A DNA stretch of 64,000 nt from Paragemmobacter kunshanensis (GTDB lineage: Bacteria > Pseudomonadota > Alphaproteobacteria > Rhodobacterales > Rhodobacteraceae): positions 248,001 through 312,000 of the forward strand of contig NZ_JAALFE010000001.1 of NCBI RefSeq assembly GCF_011059185.1, read 5' to 3'. How positions within the stretch are numbered: the stretch's first letter is position 1; each line of letters begins with the position of its first letter. A program made the translations under genes and the position numbers. The notes beneath the pieces are model-generated. The model saw nothing but the letters and a program-made list of their open reading frames with translations, had not been told where the DNA came from and did no database searches. This document shows positions 44,429 through 53,718 of the stretch, piece after piece.

Positions 44429-45224
44429 CCGCGCGTCATGGGGATTGAAGATCGCCGCCATCGGGGGGCTGCTGTTCCTGCATCTGCCGATCCTTCTGAT
44501 CTTCCTTTACGCCTTCACGACCGAGGACAAATCCTATCAGTTCCCGCCGCCCGGACTGACGACCCAGTGGTTCGCTGTGGCCTGGAACCGCGAGGATATC
44601 TGGCCGCCGCTTTACCTTTCGCTTTGGGTGGCGAGTGTTGCGACCTTCATCGCCATGATCCTTGGCACGCTGGTTTCTGCCGCCATGGCGCGGACGGGGT
44701 TCTTCGGGCGCGAACAGATCAGCCTCTTGATCATCCTGCCCATCGCCCTGCCGGGCGTCATCACCGGCATGTCGCTGCGATCGGCCTTTTCGATCATGGA
44801 TATCCCGTTTTCCACATGGACCATCATCCTCGGCCACGCGACGTTCTGCATCGTGATCGTCTACAACAATGCGGTTGCCCGGTTCCGCCGCCTGTCGGGC
44901 GGGATCCTTGAGGCCTCTGCCGATCTTGGCGCGAACAGTTTCCAGACCTTCCGCTATGTCCTGCTGCCGAACCTTGGCACGGCGCTGCTGGCGGGCGGGA
45001 TGCTGGCCTTCGCGCTGTCCTTCGACGAGGTGATCGTGACCACCTTCACCGCAGGCCAGCAAAGCACCCTGCCCATCTGGATGCTGCAGGAACTGGTTCG
45101 CCCGCGCCAGCGGCCGGTGACCAATGTGGTGGCCATCGTCGTTTTCCTTGCCACCTTCGTGCCGATCCTCATCGCCTATTACCTGACCCGCGGCGGATCC
45201 GAGACCGCCGGCGCGGGCAAATGA
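44418..45224 (+). CDS. ydcV: ABC transporter permease (YdcV/PotC-like)
   Basis: The 268-residue inner-membrane protein is the second permease of the pair, with about six transmembrane segments starting near residue 10. Its EAA loop ([14 protein letters not shown]) is very similar to that of the first permease. Together they form the heterodimeric channel of a PotABCD/YdcSTUV-type importer. The start overlaps the previous gene by 11 bases. AAAGGGAGG in the following 16-base gap serves the aldehyde dehydrogenase gene, showing that the operon continues. Confidence 0.93.
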   Translation: MHSDRASWGLKIAAIGGLLFLHLPILLIFLYAFTTEDKSYQFPPPGLTTQWFAVAWNREDIWPPLYLSLWVASVATFIAMILGTLVSAAMARTGFFGREQISLLIILPIALPGVITGMSLRSAFSIMDIPFSTWTIILGHATFCIVIVYNNAVARFRRLSGGILEASADLGANSFQTFRYVLLPNLGTALLAGGMLAFALSFDEVIVTTFTAGQQSTLPIWMLQELVRPRQRPVTNVVAIVVFLATFVPILIAYYLTRGGSETAGAGK

Positions 45225-45240
45225 CAAAAGGGAGGTCCAC

Positions 45241-46686
45241 ATGGACAGCGCAGCCAAGACCATCGACACCCAGCTTCTGATCGGCTCTGCCTTCGAGGCC
45301 GGGCAGGAAGCGAAGGAGCAGATCCTGAACCCGCGGACGGGGGGGCTGATCCTTGAGGTGCCCGAAGCATCGACCGCGCAGGTGGACAGGGCGGTGGCGG
45401 CGGCGCGGGCGGCCTTTGACGGCTGGTCACGCACCACGCCCGCGGAACGCGCGGGGGCGCTTTTGCGGATTGCCGACCGGATCGAGGCCGAGGCCGCGGG
45501 ATTCGCGGCGCTGGAGGCGCTGAACTGCGGCAAGCCGATCAATGCCGCCCTGAATGACGAGATCCCGGCCATCGTGGATTGCTTCCGCTTCTTTGCCGGG
45601 GCGGTGCGCTGCCAGCATGGCGCCGTGGCGGGGGAATATCTCTCGGGCCATACCAGCATGATCCGGCGCGATCCGGTGGGGGTGATCGCCTCTATCGCGC
45701 CGTGGAACTATCCGCTGATGATGATGGCGTGGAAGCTGGGCCCGGCCATCGGCGGCGGCAATACGGTTGTCTTCAAGCCTTCGGAACAGACGCCGCTGAC
45801 CGCGCTGAAGATGGCGCGCATCCTGGCCGAGGAACTGCCCGAGGGCGTGGTGAACGTGATCGCGGGCCGGGGGCAGACGGTGGGCAACTATCTGATCAAC
45901 CACCCGCAGGTGGACATGATCAGCCTGACGGGCGATGTGGCGACGGGCAAGAAGATGCTGGATGCCGCGGCGAAGACGGTGAAGCGCACGCATCTGGAAC
46001 TGGGCGGCAAGGCGCCGGTTCTGGTGTTCGATGATGCCGATATCGGTTCGGTCGTCGAAGGGTTGCGGGCGTTTTCCTTTTACAATGCCGGGCAGGATTG
46101 CACGGCGGCCTGCCGGGTGTATGCGGGCAAGAAGGTTTATGAGAACCTGGTGGCCGATCTGACATCGGCGGCGGCGTCCATCGTGCTGGGGGCAGAGGAT
46201 GACACGACGAACGAGATCGGCCCGCTGATCAGCCAGCGCCAGCGCGACCGGGTGGCGAGTTTCGTGAACCGCGCGCGCGAGTTGAACCATGTGCAGATCA
46301 CCACGGGCGGCGAGGTGATGGATCAGGGATATTACTACAAGCCGACGGTGGTGGCAGGGGCCACCCAGCAGGACGAGATCGTCCGGCGCGAGGTGTTCGG
46401 GCCGGTGGTTTCGGTGACGCCGTTCACGGATGTGGATGAGGCCGTGGCCTGGGCCAATGACAGCGATTACGGTCTGGCGTCATCGGTCTGGACGCGCGAT
46501 GTCGGCCGGGCGATGGCGACGGCGGCGCGGCTGCGCTATGGCTGCACCTGGATCAACACGCATTTCATGCTGACCAACGAGATGCCGCATGGCGGGTTGA
46601 AGCAATCCGGCTATGGCAAGGACATGTCGGCCTATGCGCTGGAGGATTACACCGTCGTCCGGCATGTGATGGTGAAGCACGGGTAG
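45241..46686 (+). CDS. patD: Gamma-aminobutyraldehyde dehydrogenase-like aldehyde dehydrogenase
   Basis: The 481-residue protein is a complete NAD(P)-dependent aldehyde dehydrogenase. It has P-W-N156-Y for substrate orientation, E253 in E-L-G-G-K as general base and C287 in G-Q-D-C-T as nucleophile. It resembles PatD/YdcW, which oxidises 4-aminobutanal from putrescine degradation to GABA. Its position directly after the YdcSTUV-type transporter genes matches the E. coli order, so the operon probably imports a polyamine and oxidises its aldehyde. No putrescine aminotransferase is in the window. AAAGGGAGG seven bases before the ATG gives strong translation. Confidence 0.88.
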   Translation: MDSAAKTIDTQLLIGSAFEAGQEAKEQILNPRTGGLILEVPEASTAQVDRAVAAARAAFDGWSRTTPAERAGALLRIADRIEAEAAGFAALEALNCGKPINAALNDEIPAIVDCFRFFAGAVRCQHGAVAGEYLSGHTSMIRRDPVGVIASIAPWNYPLMMMAWKLGPAIGGGNTVVFKPSEQTPLTALKMARILAEELPEGVVNVIAGRGQTVGNYLINHPQVDMISLTGDVATGKKMLDAAAKTVKRTHLELGGKAPVLVFDDADIGSVVEGLRAFSFYNAGQDCTAACRVYAGKKVYENLVADLTSAAASIVLGAEDDTTNEIGPLISQRQRDRVASFVNRARELNHVQITTGGEVMDQGYYYKPTVVAGATQQDEIVRREVFGPVVSVTPFTDVDEAVAWANDSDYGLASSVWTRDVGRAMATAARLRYGCTWINTHFMLTNEMPHGGLKQSGYGKDMSAYALEDYTVVRHVMVKHG

Positions 46687-46704
46687 GGCGGGGTTTACCC
46701 CGCC
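46687..46704. terminator. Bidirectional hairpin between patD and the flavoprotein gene
   Basis: Seven-base arms GGCGGGG and CCCCGCC around a TTTA loop lie between convergent genes. The stop codon of the minus-strand gene (46695-46697) sits in the loop itself. It can end transcripts in both directions; no long T-run is present, so strength is uncertain. Confidence 0.55.
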
Positions 46705-47846
46705 TTCGCCGCCGCCCGCCCGGCCCAGCGCCCGGTGGCCCAGCAGCCTGTCAGAAGATAGCCGCCGGTCGGGGCCTCCCAGTCCAGCATCTCGCCGCAG
46801 GCGAAGATGCCCGGCAGGGCGCGCAGTTCCAGCGCATCGGTCAGGGCGTCGCGGCGGATACCCCCGGCTGACGAGATCGCCTCGGCCAGGGGGTTGGGTT
46901 CCGAAAGCGGGATGGGAAGGGCCTTGATCGCCTGTTCCAGCGGCAGGGTGCGGCCGAATTCCATGACAAGGGCCGCCGCCACGGGGGAGAGGCCCAGCTT
47001 GCGCAGATGGTTGGCGCGCGATTGCCCGGCGCGGAGGCGGGCGATGCGGGCAACGAGACCCGGCAGGGGAAGATCCGGCATCAGATCCAGCGCGAGCGGC
47101 GCGCCGTCGCGCAGCGGGCGAGAGAGGGCGTAGATCCCCCCGCCTTCGATGCCGCGCGCCGTGACGACGAATTCGCCGCGATCCCGGAAGGGCCCTGCCA
47201 TCAGCATGGCCCCCTTGACCGGCTGGCCGAAATGCGGGGCCATATGGGCGGACCAGGCGACGCGAAAGCCCATATTGGCCGGGCGGAACGGGGCGATGTC
47301 GACCCCTGCCGCGCGCAGCCACGGCACCCAGGCCGCGTCAGAGCCGAGACGGGGCCAGCTGGCCCCGCCCAGCGCCAGAACGGTGACGGCAGGACGCAGA
47401 AGCGCGGCCCCCGAGGGGGTTTCGAAGCGGAGCGTCTTTCCCCCTTCTTCGATCCCGGTCCAGCGCCAGCGGGTGCGCAGGTCCACCCCCGCCGCGCCAA
47501 GCCGGGCGAGCCAGGACCGCAGCAGCGGCGACGCCTTCATCGCGGTGGGAAAGACGCGGCCAGAGGAACCGACGAACACCTCTTGCCCCAGCGCGCGGCA
47601 CCAGTCCTGCACCTGATCGGGGCCGAATTCGGCCAGCATGGGGGCGAGCCAGTCGCTGTCATAGGCAGCGGCGAAACGGGCGGGGGGTTCGGTCTTTGTC
47701 ACGTTCAGGCCGGATTTGCCGGCCATCAGGAACTTGCGCCCCGCCGAGGGGCAGGCTTCGCAGATCGTGACCTGTCTGCCGGCGGCGGCCAGCATCTCGG
47801 CCGCCATGAGCCCGGCCGGGCCTGCCCCGATCACCAGCGCGTCCAT
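46695..47846 (-). CDS. FAD-binding flavoprotein of the HI0933/BaiN type
   Basis: The 383-residue protein begins with V-I-G-A-G-P-A-G-L-M-A-A-E, the dinucleotide-binding loop, followed at about 50 by G-R-K-F-L-M-A-G-K-S-G-L-N-V-T, the hallmark of the HI0933-like flavoprotein family (TIGR03862 subgroup). The C-terminal region has the G-G-I-R-R-D-A-L block and G-E-M-L-D-W-E-A-P-T-G-G-Y, which closes the FAD site. Some family members reduce bile-acid or unsaturated substrates, but the function of this branch is not known. The product is cytoplasmic. It is convergent with patD and 79 bases downstream, on the same strand, of the crotonase-fold gene. Confidence 0.88.
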   Translation of the reverse strand: MDALVIGAGPAGLMAAEMLAAAGRQVTICEACPSAGRKFLMAGKSGLNVTKTEPPARFAAAYDSDWLAPMLAEFGPDQVQDWCRALGQEVFVGSSGRVFPTAMKASPLLRSWLARLGAAGVDLRTRWRWTGIEEGGKTLRFETPSGAALLRPAVTVLALGGASWPRLGSDAAWVPWLRAAGVDIAPFRPANMGFRVAWSAHMAPHFGQPVKGAMLMAGPFRDRGEFVVTARGIEGGGIYALSRPLRDGAPLALDLMPDLPLPGLVARIARLRAGQSRANHLRKLGLSPVAAALVMEFGRTLPLEQAIKALPIPLSEPNPLAEAISSAGGIRRDALTDALELRALPGIFACGEMLDWEAPTGGYLLTGCWATGRWAGRAAAKAG

Positions 47847-47925
47847 CCTGCCCCCTTCCGGCGGTTCGCCTGCCCAAGCGGCGCGGTTCTACGCCAGCGA
47901 CCGGGCCAAGGCCAGAGGCGCGGGA

Positions 47926-48531
47926 TCAGAACATGGCCTTCATGCGCCGGACATGGCCCGGATCGGCCCCCAGCGCATCCGCCGCCAGACCCAATGCGGT
48001 GGCGACGGCATCCTCGCCGATGGCATCCAGAAGGCCCCAGTCCAGCGCCATATCCGCCGTGATGCGTTCACCGGCCAAAAGGATGCGCCGCGCCCGCGAC
48101 GGCCCCACGAGCGCCGCAAGGCGGCGGGGATCGGAGGGCTGGGGAAGATAGCCCCGCTTCATCACGGGATAGAAGAATTCCGCCCGGGCAACGGCGGCGC
48201 GCAGATCGCAGGCAAGCGCCATGCCAAAGGCGCCCCCGGCCAGCGTGCCGTTCAGGGCGGCGATGGTCAGGCCGGGATAGGCGGCGATGCGGGCGGACAG
48301 CACCTCCCATTCCGGGGCGGAGCCGAGGCCCTGCGCCATGCCATCGAGATCGGCCCCGGCGGAGAAGACCTTGCCCGCACCAGTCAGGATCAGGACGGAG
48401 ATCCCATCAGCCGCGGCGCGGGCCACGGCGGTATCAAGCGCGGCGAGCATGTCGCGCGTCAGGGCATTGGCCTTGTCGGCGCGATCAAGGATGAGCAGCC
48501 GCGCGCCCTGCCGATCTTCTGCCCGGATCAT
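47926..48531 (-). CDS. Crotonase-fold protein lacking both hydratase glutamates
   Basis: The 201-residue protein has the enoyl-CoA hydratase/isomerase fold with the oxyanion-hole segments S-A-G-A-D-L-D-G-M (58-65 region) and G-G-A-F-G-M-A (99-105). The two catalytic glutamates of true hydratases are absent: position 103 is Gly and position 123, in Y-P-V-M-K-R-G, is Val. It is also about 55 residues shorter than a usual hydratase. It may use the CoA-binding fold for another reaction such as isomerisation, hydrolysis or decarboxylation. The start overlaps the SDR stop as ATGA, so the two are probably coexpressed and may act on the same CoA ester. Confidence 0.83.
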   Translation of the reverse strand: MIRAEDRQGARLLILDRADKANALTRDMLAALDTAVARAAADGISVLILTGAGKVFSAGADLDGMAQGLGSAPEWEVLSARIAAYPGLTIAALNGTLAGGAFGMALACDLRAAVARAEFFYPVMKRGYLPQPSDPRRLAALVGPSRARRILLAGERITADMALDWGLLDAIGEDAVATALGLAADALGADPGHVRRMKAMF

Positions 48532-49286
48532 GCGATCAGCCCCACGGCCTTGCGCACCCCGACATCCCGCAGGGAAACATCCTGCCCCAGCCAGGGATCG
48601 GCGTCGGGCCCGCACATCCAGACGAGCGTTCTTGCCGGCCAGTCGGCCGGGATATGGACCGAAGGGTCAAGCTGGCTGACCGGGTTGATGCCGGATGCCT
48701 TGATCCTGACCTGCATGTCGGTGGCGACGGTTCCGGGCGACAGGCCAAGGATGCGAAGGCCATGTGCACCTTCCTCCAGATGCCCGGCGCGGGTGAGCAT
48801 GAGCGCCCCGGCCTTGCCGGCGCAATAGGCGCTCCAGCCTTCCAGCGGGTTGGTTGCGGCGCCGGAGGAGACGTTGATGATGGTGCCACCACCCTGCGCG
48901 CGCATGGGGGGGATGACCGCCTTCATGCCGTGGAAGACGCCCTTGAGGTTGATGTCGATGCTGTGGCCCCATGCCGCGGGATCGGCCTCGGCAATGTGGG
49001 AGATCGGGTCGATCACCCCGGCATTGTTGATCATCACGTCGATCCGGCCAAAGCGCGCGAGAACGGCCCCGATGGCCGCATCGACGGCACCCCAATCGGC
49101 CATGTCGCAGGGCAGAGCCATGGCATCGGGGCCGATGTCCCGGGCAAGGGCCGTGATCCGCGCCGCATCGCGGGCCATGGCCACCACATGGGCCCCCTGC
49201 GCGGCGAAGGCCTGCAGCGCGGCCGCCCCGATGCCCCGGCTTGCCCCGGTGATCACGACGACTTTTCCCGACAGGTTGCGATTCAT
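48528..49286 (-). CDS. SDR-family oxidoreductase coupled to the crotonase-like gene
   Basis: The 252-residue protein has T13-G-A-S-R-G-I-G20, N-N-A-G at 87-90, S141, Y154 and K158, with R39 after strand two, suggesting NADP. It most resembles 3-oxoacyl-reductase-like SDRs, with a somewhat extended C-terminus (P-A-R-T-L-V-W-M-C-G region). ATG at 49286 follows GAGG at good spacing; an upstream codon at 49313 adds nine residues. The stop overlaps the start of the crotonase-like gene, so this is a two-gene unit that might serve acyl-CoA or beta-oxidation-like chemistry. Upstream, 140 bases separate it from the divergent DUF2125 gene. Confidence 0.87.
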   Translation of the reverse strand: MNRNLSGKVVVITGASRGIGAAALQAFAAQGAHVVAMARDAARITALARDIGPDAMALPCDMADWGAVDAAIGAVLARFGRIDVMINNAGVIDPISHIAEADPAAWGHSIDINLKGVFHGMKAVIPPMRAQGGGTIINVSSGAATNPLEGWSAYCAGKAGALMLTRAGHLEEGAHGLRILGLSPGTVATDMQVRIKASGINPVSQLDPSVHIPADWPARTLVWMCGPDADPWLGQDVSLRDVGVRKAVGLIA

Positions 49287-49426
49287 CTTGCCCGCCTCAC
49301 TTTCGGCTTCCATAATTTTGCCACCGAGTTAACACATGCACGCACGGCGATGGAATGCCTTGACCCGAAAAGACCGGGAGAGGATGCTTCGCCCCGAATT
49401 CTTTTTGCACCGAAACGAGGTTCATT

Positions 49427-50968
49427 ATGATCATCCGCAGGTTGGCTGGCAGCACTGCCATTGTCATGCTTTTCGCCGCGCCGGCCCTTGCCGACGTCAC
49501 CCCGGAGCAGGTTTGGGAGAACTGGCTGGCCCTGTCGCAGAGCAGCGGCCAGACCGTGACCACCGAAAGCGTGGAACGCGACGGGGATACGCTGGTCGTT
49601 ACCGGCATGAAGATGGAATTCGCGCAGGAAGGCGTTTCGGGCAGCGGCAGCATCGACGAGTTGCGCTTTCAGGATGCCGGGGATGGCACCGTCGTCGTGA
49701 CCATGTCGGACAGCTATCCCTTCGACATGACGATTGATCCGGTTGAAGAGGGCGAGGAACCGACGAGCCTGCGGATCGAGATCAACCAGCCCGGCATGAC
49801 GGTGACGGCCAGCGGCGACGAGACCGAGACGAGCTATGATTTCACAGCACCGGAAATCACCGTGGCGCTGGACAGCATCGAGGGCGTCGATGCCGAGGCC
49901 GTCAACCTGACCGCCGAGGCGGTGCTGGCCAATGTGACCGGCAAGTATCTGGTCTCGCCGGGCGAGGGCGAGGAATCGACGCTGGTGTCGAGCTTTGCCG
50001 CCGAGAGCATGACCGTGACCGCGGAAGGGGCCGATCTGGCCACCGAGGGCGAGGCGCCCGAGATGGCCGGTCCGTCGGCGCTGAAGCTGAACCTGACGAT
50101 GGCAGATCTGACCGGCACGACCAACGGCACCTTCCTTGGTTCGGCGGCGATGATCGACATGGCGGCGGCGCTGAAGGCCGGTTTCGCGACGGACGGCACC
50201 TTCAATGCAGGGGCCACGACCTATGACATGGAAGTGACCGAAGCCGCCGGCGTGACCAAGATCACCGGCACGGGCGAGAGCAGCACGCTGGGCTTTGCGA
50301 TGGATGCAACGCAGCTTGCCTATTCGGGCGGGGCGACCGGCGTGACCATGACGATGACCGCGCCCGAGATCCCCTTCCCGTCGCTGAACATCGCCTATTC
50401 CGAGGCTTCCTTCGGCTTCAGGATGCCGGTTTCCAAGACCGATGAGCCTGCCGAATTCTCGTTCCTGACGCGGCTGGTTGACCTGACGGTTTCCGAGGAA
50501 ATCTGGGCCATGATCGACCCGACCAACCAATTGCCGCGCGACCCGGCGACGCTGGTGATCGACACCAAGGGGACGGGCAAGCTTTCCTACGACATCATGG
50601 ATCCGGCGGCGATGGAAGCCATGGGCGAACAGCCCCCGGGGGAACTGAACTCGCTCGACATCACCGAACTGCGGGCGAAGATCGCGGGTGCGGAACTGAC
50701 GGGTTCGGGCGCGCTGACCTTTGACAACAGCGATCTGGTGACCTTTGGCGGCGTGCCCGCCCCGACCGGCAAGGTGGATCTGAAGCTGGTGGGCGGCAAC
50801 ACGCTGATGGACAAGCTGGTGGCGATGGGCCTGCTGCCCGAGGATCAGGTGATGGGCTTCCGCATGATGCTGTCGATGTTCGCCAATGCCACGGGCGAGG
50901 ACGAGCTTTCCTCGACGCTGGAATTCAAGGATGGCGGGTTCTTCGCAAACGGCCAGCGGCTGCAGTAA
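49427..50968 (+). CDS. DUF2125-family exported protein
   Basis: The 513-residue protein has a signal peptide (about 1-22, ending A-L-A before D-V-T-P-E-Q-V-W) and otherwise consists of repeated short beta-strand segments rich in Thr, Asp and Gly, which suggests an extended beta structure in the periplasm. It matches the DUF2125 family, known mainly from alphaproteobacteria and without an assigned function. The late segment G-E-D-E-L-S-S-T-L-E-F-K-D-G-G-F-F-A-N-G-Q is characteristic. It is monocistronic, with an intrinsic terminator after the stop. The upstream 140-base gap is shared with the divergent SDR gene and likely contains both promoters. Confidence 0.82.
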   Translation: MIIRRLAGSTAIVMLFAAPALADVTPEQVWENWLALSQSSGQTVTTESVERDGDTLVVTGMKMEFAQEGVSGSGSIDELRFQDAGDGTVVVTMSDSYPFDMTIDPVEEGEEPTSLRIEINQPGMTVTASGDETETSYDFTAPEITVALDSIEGVDAEAVNLTAEAVLANVTGKYLVSPGEGEESTLVSSFAAESMTVTAEGADLATEGEAPEMAGPSALKLNLTMADLTGTTNGTFLGSAAMIDMAAALKAGFATDGTFNAGATTYDMEVTEAAGVTKITGTGESSTLGFAMDATQLAYSGGATGVTMTMTAPEIPFPSLNIAYSEASFGFRMPVSKTDEPAEFSFLTRLVDLTVSEEIWAMIDPTNQLPRDPATLVIDTKGTGKLSYDIMDPAAMEAMGEQPPGELNSLDITELRAKIAGAELTGSGALTFDNSDLVTFGGVPAPTGKVDLKLVGGNTLMDKLVAMGLLPEDQVMGFRMMLSMFANATGEDELSSTLEFKDGGFFANGQRLQ

Positions 50969-50992
50969 GGCCAAGGGTCCGCGCGGCCCGGC

Positions 50993-51025
50993 AAGGCCCC
51001 CGCCATCGGCGGGGGCCTTTCTCTT
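50993..51025 (+). terminator. Intrinsic terminator after the DUF2125 gene
   Basis: Twelve-base arms (50993-51004 and 51008-51019) with an ATC loop form a very stable GC stem followed by TTTCTCTTT. It isolates the effector-like/chaperone genes from upstream transcription, so those genes need their own promoter within 51026-51146. Confidence 0.88.
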
Positions 51026-51101
51026 TGTGTCGATCGTCACTTCCGGCTGTGCGCCAGTCTCTGGACGAGTGCCGTAAAGCACACGGTCCGCCCCTTCAGA
51101 G

Positions 51102-51132
51102 GATCATGCTCCGTGCAAGTTCACCCATGATC
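51102..51132. promoter_or_regulatory. Inverted repeat in the leader of the effector-like gene
   Basis: GATCATG (51102-51108) and CATGATC (51126-51132) are perfect complements separated by 17 bases, ending 14 bases before the ATG. The repeat could be an operator or a leader hairpin next to the ribosome site (CGAGGGACACG). Confidence 0.35.
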
Positions 51133-51146
51133 TTACGAGGGACACG

Positions 51147-53075
51147 ATGGTCAATGACGTAGGCAAGGTCCGCATCCCCAACCTGAACCTGGCAAATCTG
51201 CCCGATGCGCCGGGCAATGGCGCAAGTCTTACCACGCATACCGAAAAGGCGCCGCGCCTGGGCGTCGACAAGCTGTTCATAGGCATCAAGGCATTCGGCA
51301 AGTTTGCCTTGGGCGAGGGATCCTATTCCAGCATCCGCCAGGAGCTGAAGGCCGAGGTCATCAAGACCAAGATGGAAGACCGGATGGAGCGGCTTGCCAC
51401 CCGGCTCCATGCCCCGGATGAGGAAAAGTCCCGCCATCTGGCAGAATGGAAGGATGGATACTTTGCCCGCAAGTTCAACCTGCCGACGAAACCGACAGGT
51501 TTCCTGAACGTGCTGGACAATATGGAAATGAAGGCCGCAGGCAAGACCAAGGGCCTGCACGAACATGTATCCGAACTTGGTGACCTTGCGCCCAAGAAGG
51601 AATTGTCCGGTAACAAGGATGCCACTGCTGCACATTTCGCGAATGTGGCCGAAAGGATCATCCGCGAGTTGGATCTGAAGGGAATTGAACCCGAGAACCG
51701 GGGGGCCGTCTTCGGGGAGGTTTTCCCGGAACTGGTGGTCAAGATGATGGATCTGACCCGGTCAAAGCTGCTTGACCCGGCCCAGTTCGAAGAGGCCGCG
51801 CGGCGTTTCACCTCTGACTCGCGCATGGACAAGGCCGAGATCATGCAGATCATCGCCGATACCCTGTCTGACCTGCGCAACCCGGATTCGGATCTGGCCA
51901 TGCGGATCAAGGTGACGGGTTTCGAGAATTTCGTCGGCGAACTGCAGAATCTTCCAGCCGAAGGCCAGACCAACTTTCTTCGCGATACAGCGTCGAATGA
52001 ACTGAACCTGACCGGAGCCGCGATGGGCGGTTACGAAATGGCCAATCTGACCCGGAATTTCATCAGCACCCTGCCGCAGAACAACGGCTTTGTGTCGCTT
52101 CGGGAAACGGTTGCCGAAATGGGCGAGCGGCTGCCCGGCAGCCAGATCAAGTTTGCCAATCTGACCTCTCCGGTCACTGTTCGCAATCTGGGCACGCTGG
52201 CCAATCAGTTGATCTCGGCGATCCGCAAGGAAGACATGGCAACCGAATTCCGCCGCTTCGTCGCGGATGTCATGGATACGATCAAGTCGCAGTACAGCGC
52301 GGAGGAAATCGACAGCGACATTGCCCTGCGCGCCCACAGGATCTTTTCCGAATCCAGCGTCGTCCTGCGCTTCGTTACACCCGAAGTGGCGATTGGCAAA
52401 CTGGACGGGCAAGACGCGCAGCGCGCGCTGATCGTGCTGAGCCAGTTCATCCAGGCGGTCGCAAACGACAACGATGCACCGGATGGCTTCGATCAGGGAA
52501 TGACGCAGGCCTATAACGAAGTGAAGACCAGCCTTCGCGAACGACTGAAGGATTTCCTGGTCTTCCTCAAGGTTCCGACGCCAGAGCAATTCAGCAAGGA
52601 TCTGAAGGAGATCGACCTTATCAAGGAAAGCCGTGTCGATGAGAACGAAATGAAGGAGGTGATGGATCCGACCATCATCACCGACGATGACGACGAGGAG
52701 ATTCTGGTCGAAACGGGCGATGTCGATCTTGAAACGCTGAACGCGCAAAGGCTGGTCGATGCCAAATCCACCTTTGCGACGAAACCGGTCGCATCGAAGG
52801 AGGACAATGTGTTCGATGAAATCGACTCGCTTCTCGAAACGCTTCCGAACCCTTCAAGCAACGAGGACGTCGGGACGGGAAGTGAGGTGATCGGGGGGGA
52901 TGGCCTCGATCTTGATGAACTGCTGGAAGACGACACTGCGAATACCGGTCAGGTGCAGATCGAAGAGCGCCGCGTGAACCCGCCCATTTCGCAAGAGGAC
53001 CAGAAGGTGCTGGACGACTTCAACGAGTTCCTGAAGGACCTCGACGCGCCCGCGCAGGACAAGAAACCCAACTGA
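51147..53075 (+). CDS. Large protein of unknown function, candidate type III secretion-like effector
   Basis: The 642-residue protein matches no family I recognise. The first 35 residues are rich in Asn, Pro, Ser and Thr with no Sec or Tat signal, as in type III secretion substrates. Residues 40-480 are predicted mostly helical with long charged stretches. Residues 490-642 are strongly acidic and probably disordered (an E-E-D-D-D-D-type run near 520, L-D-E-L-L-E-D-D near 600). Base composition is lower than its neighbours: two hand-counted 60-base lines give 53 and 55 percent GC, against 75 percent for a line in pmbA, suggesting transfer. A CesT-type chaperone gene follows 76 bases later. The effector role is inferred solely from that pairing. 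Confidence 0.6.
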   Translation: MVNDVGKVRIPNLNLANLPDAPGNGASLTTHTEKAPRLGVDKLFIGIKAFGKFALGEGSYSSIRQELKAEVIKTKMEDRMERLATRLHAPDEEKSRHLAEWKDGYFARKFNLPTKPTGFLNVLDNMEMKAAGKTKGLHEHVSELGDLAPKKELSGNKDATAAHFANVAERIIRELDLKGIEPENRGAVFGEVFPELVVKMMDLTRSKLLDPAQFEEAARRFTSDSRMDKAEIMQIIADTLSDLRNPDSDLAMRIKVTGFENFVGELQNLPAEGQTNFLRDTASNELNLTGAAMGGYEMANLTRNFISTLPQNNGFVSLRETVAEMGERLPGSQIKFANLTSPVTVRNLGTLANQLISAIRKEDMATEFRRFVADVMDTIKSQYSAEEIDSDIALRAHRIFSESSVVLRFVTPEVAIGKLDGQDAQRALIVLSQFIQAVANDNDAPDGFDQGMTQAYNEVKTSLRERLKDFLVFLKVPTPEQFSKDLKEIDLIKESRVDENEMKEVMDPTIITDDDDEEILVETGDVDLETLNAQRLVDAKSTFATKPVASKEDNVFDEIDSLLETLPNPSSNEDVGTGSEVIGGDGLDLDELLEDDTANTGQVQIEERRVNPPISQEDQKVLDDFNEFLKDLDAPAQDKKPN

Positions 53076-53151
53076 CCCGACATGTCCATGGCGGGCGCCG
53101 CAAGGGGCCTGCCCTACCCACCGCAACCCTTTCATACGGGAGCCCGAACCC

Positions 53152-53643
53152 ATGATCAGTGCCAATCACGCCCTGGATACGCTGGCCCGCAAGCTTGGCC
53201 TTCCCGCGCTTGCCTTTACCGAGGATCAGGTCGGTATCGACGTGATGCCCGAACTGACCATCTTCCTCAGCCGGTTGGATGACACCACCCTGGAGGCAAG
53301 CTGCCTGATCGAACATCTTGGCCATCCCGATGCCGCGATGATGCAGGCGATGCTTGAGGCGAACCATCTTGGCGGGGCCGTCGGGGCGGGGCGCCTTGCG
53401 CTGGATGGGGACACGGGGGATGTGATCCTGTGCGAAAGCTGGAACCTGTCGGAACTTGACCCCGCGGCCCTGGAAACCCGGTTTGACATCTTTGCCAATA
53501 CCGCGGCCTTCTGGCTGACTGCCGGGACGGAGGGCCTGCTGGAACGGGGCAACACGCTGCGCGCAGCGCGTTCGGAAGATGCGGGCCTTGCACCCGATCC
53601 ATCGCTGGATGAAGGGCAACAGCCCGTCTTCATGCGTCTGTGA
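53152..53643 (+). CDS. CesT/Tir-family type III secretion chaperone-like protein
   Basis: The 163-residue acidic protein shows the CesT chaperone layout: an N-terminal helix (L-D-T-L-A-R-K-L-G-L-P-A-L), a strand with the D-x-G-I-D-V pattern, a beta-hairpin, the characteristic M-M-Q-A-M-L-E-A-N-H-L block (about 63-73) leading into G-A-G-R-L-A-L-D-G-D-T-G-D-V-I-L, and a final helix (R-F-D-I-F-A-N-T-A-A-F-W). Such proteins are small dimers that keep one effector partly unfolded for export. A C-terminal extension of about 25 residues is Asp/Pro-rich. No type III apparatus gene lies in the window. The chaperone fold is well supported; its client is presumed to be the 642-residue protein upstream. 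Confidence 0.78.
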   Translation: MISANHALDTLARKLGLPALAFTEDQVGIDVMPELTIFLSRLDDTTLEASCLIEHLGHPDAAMMQAMLEANHLGGAVGAGRLALDGDTGDVILCESWNLSELDPAALETRFDIFANTAAFWLTAGTEGLLERGNTLRAARSEDAGLAPDPSLDEGQQPVFMRL

Positions 53644-53718
53644 CAGGCGCGTTCCTCGGCGCTTGCGCTGCGGCCTGTGGCGGACTACCTGCAAAGGGCA
53701 CCCGCCAGAGGATCGGCC

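Noticed and set aside
51147-53643. A complete type III secretion locus
   Set aside because: Besides the chaperone-like gene and the large unknown protein, no ATPase, export-gate, secretin or needle gene occurs anywhere in the window, so only an orphan pair is claimed.
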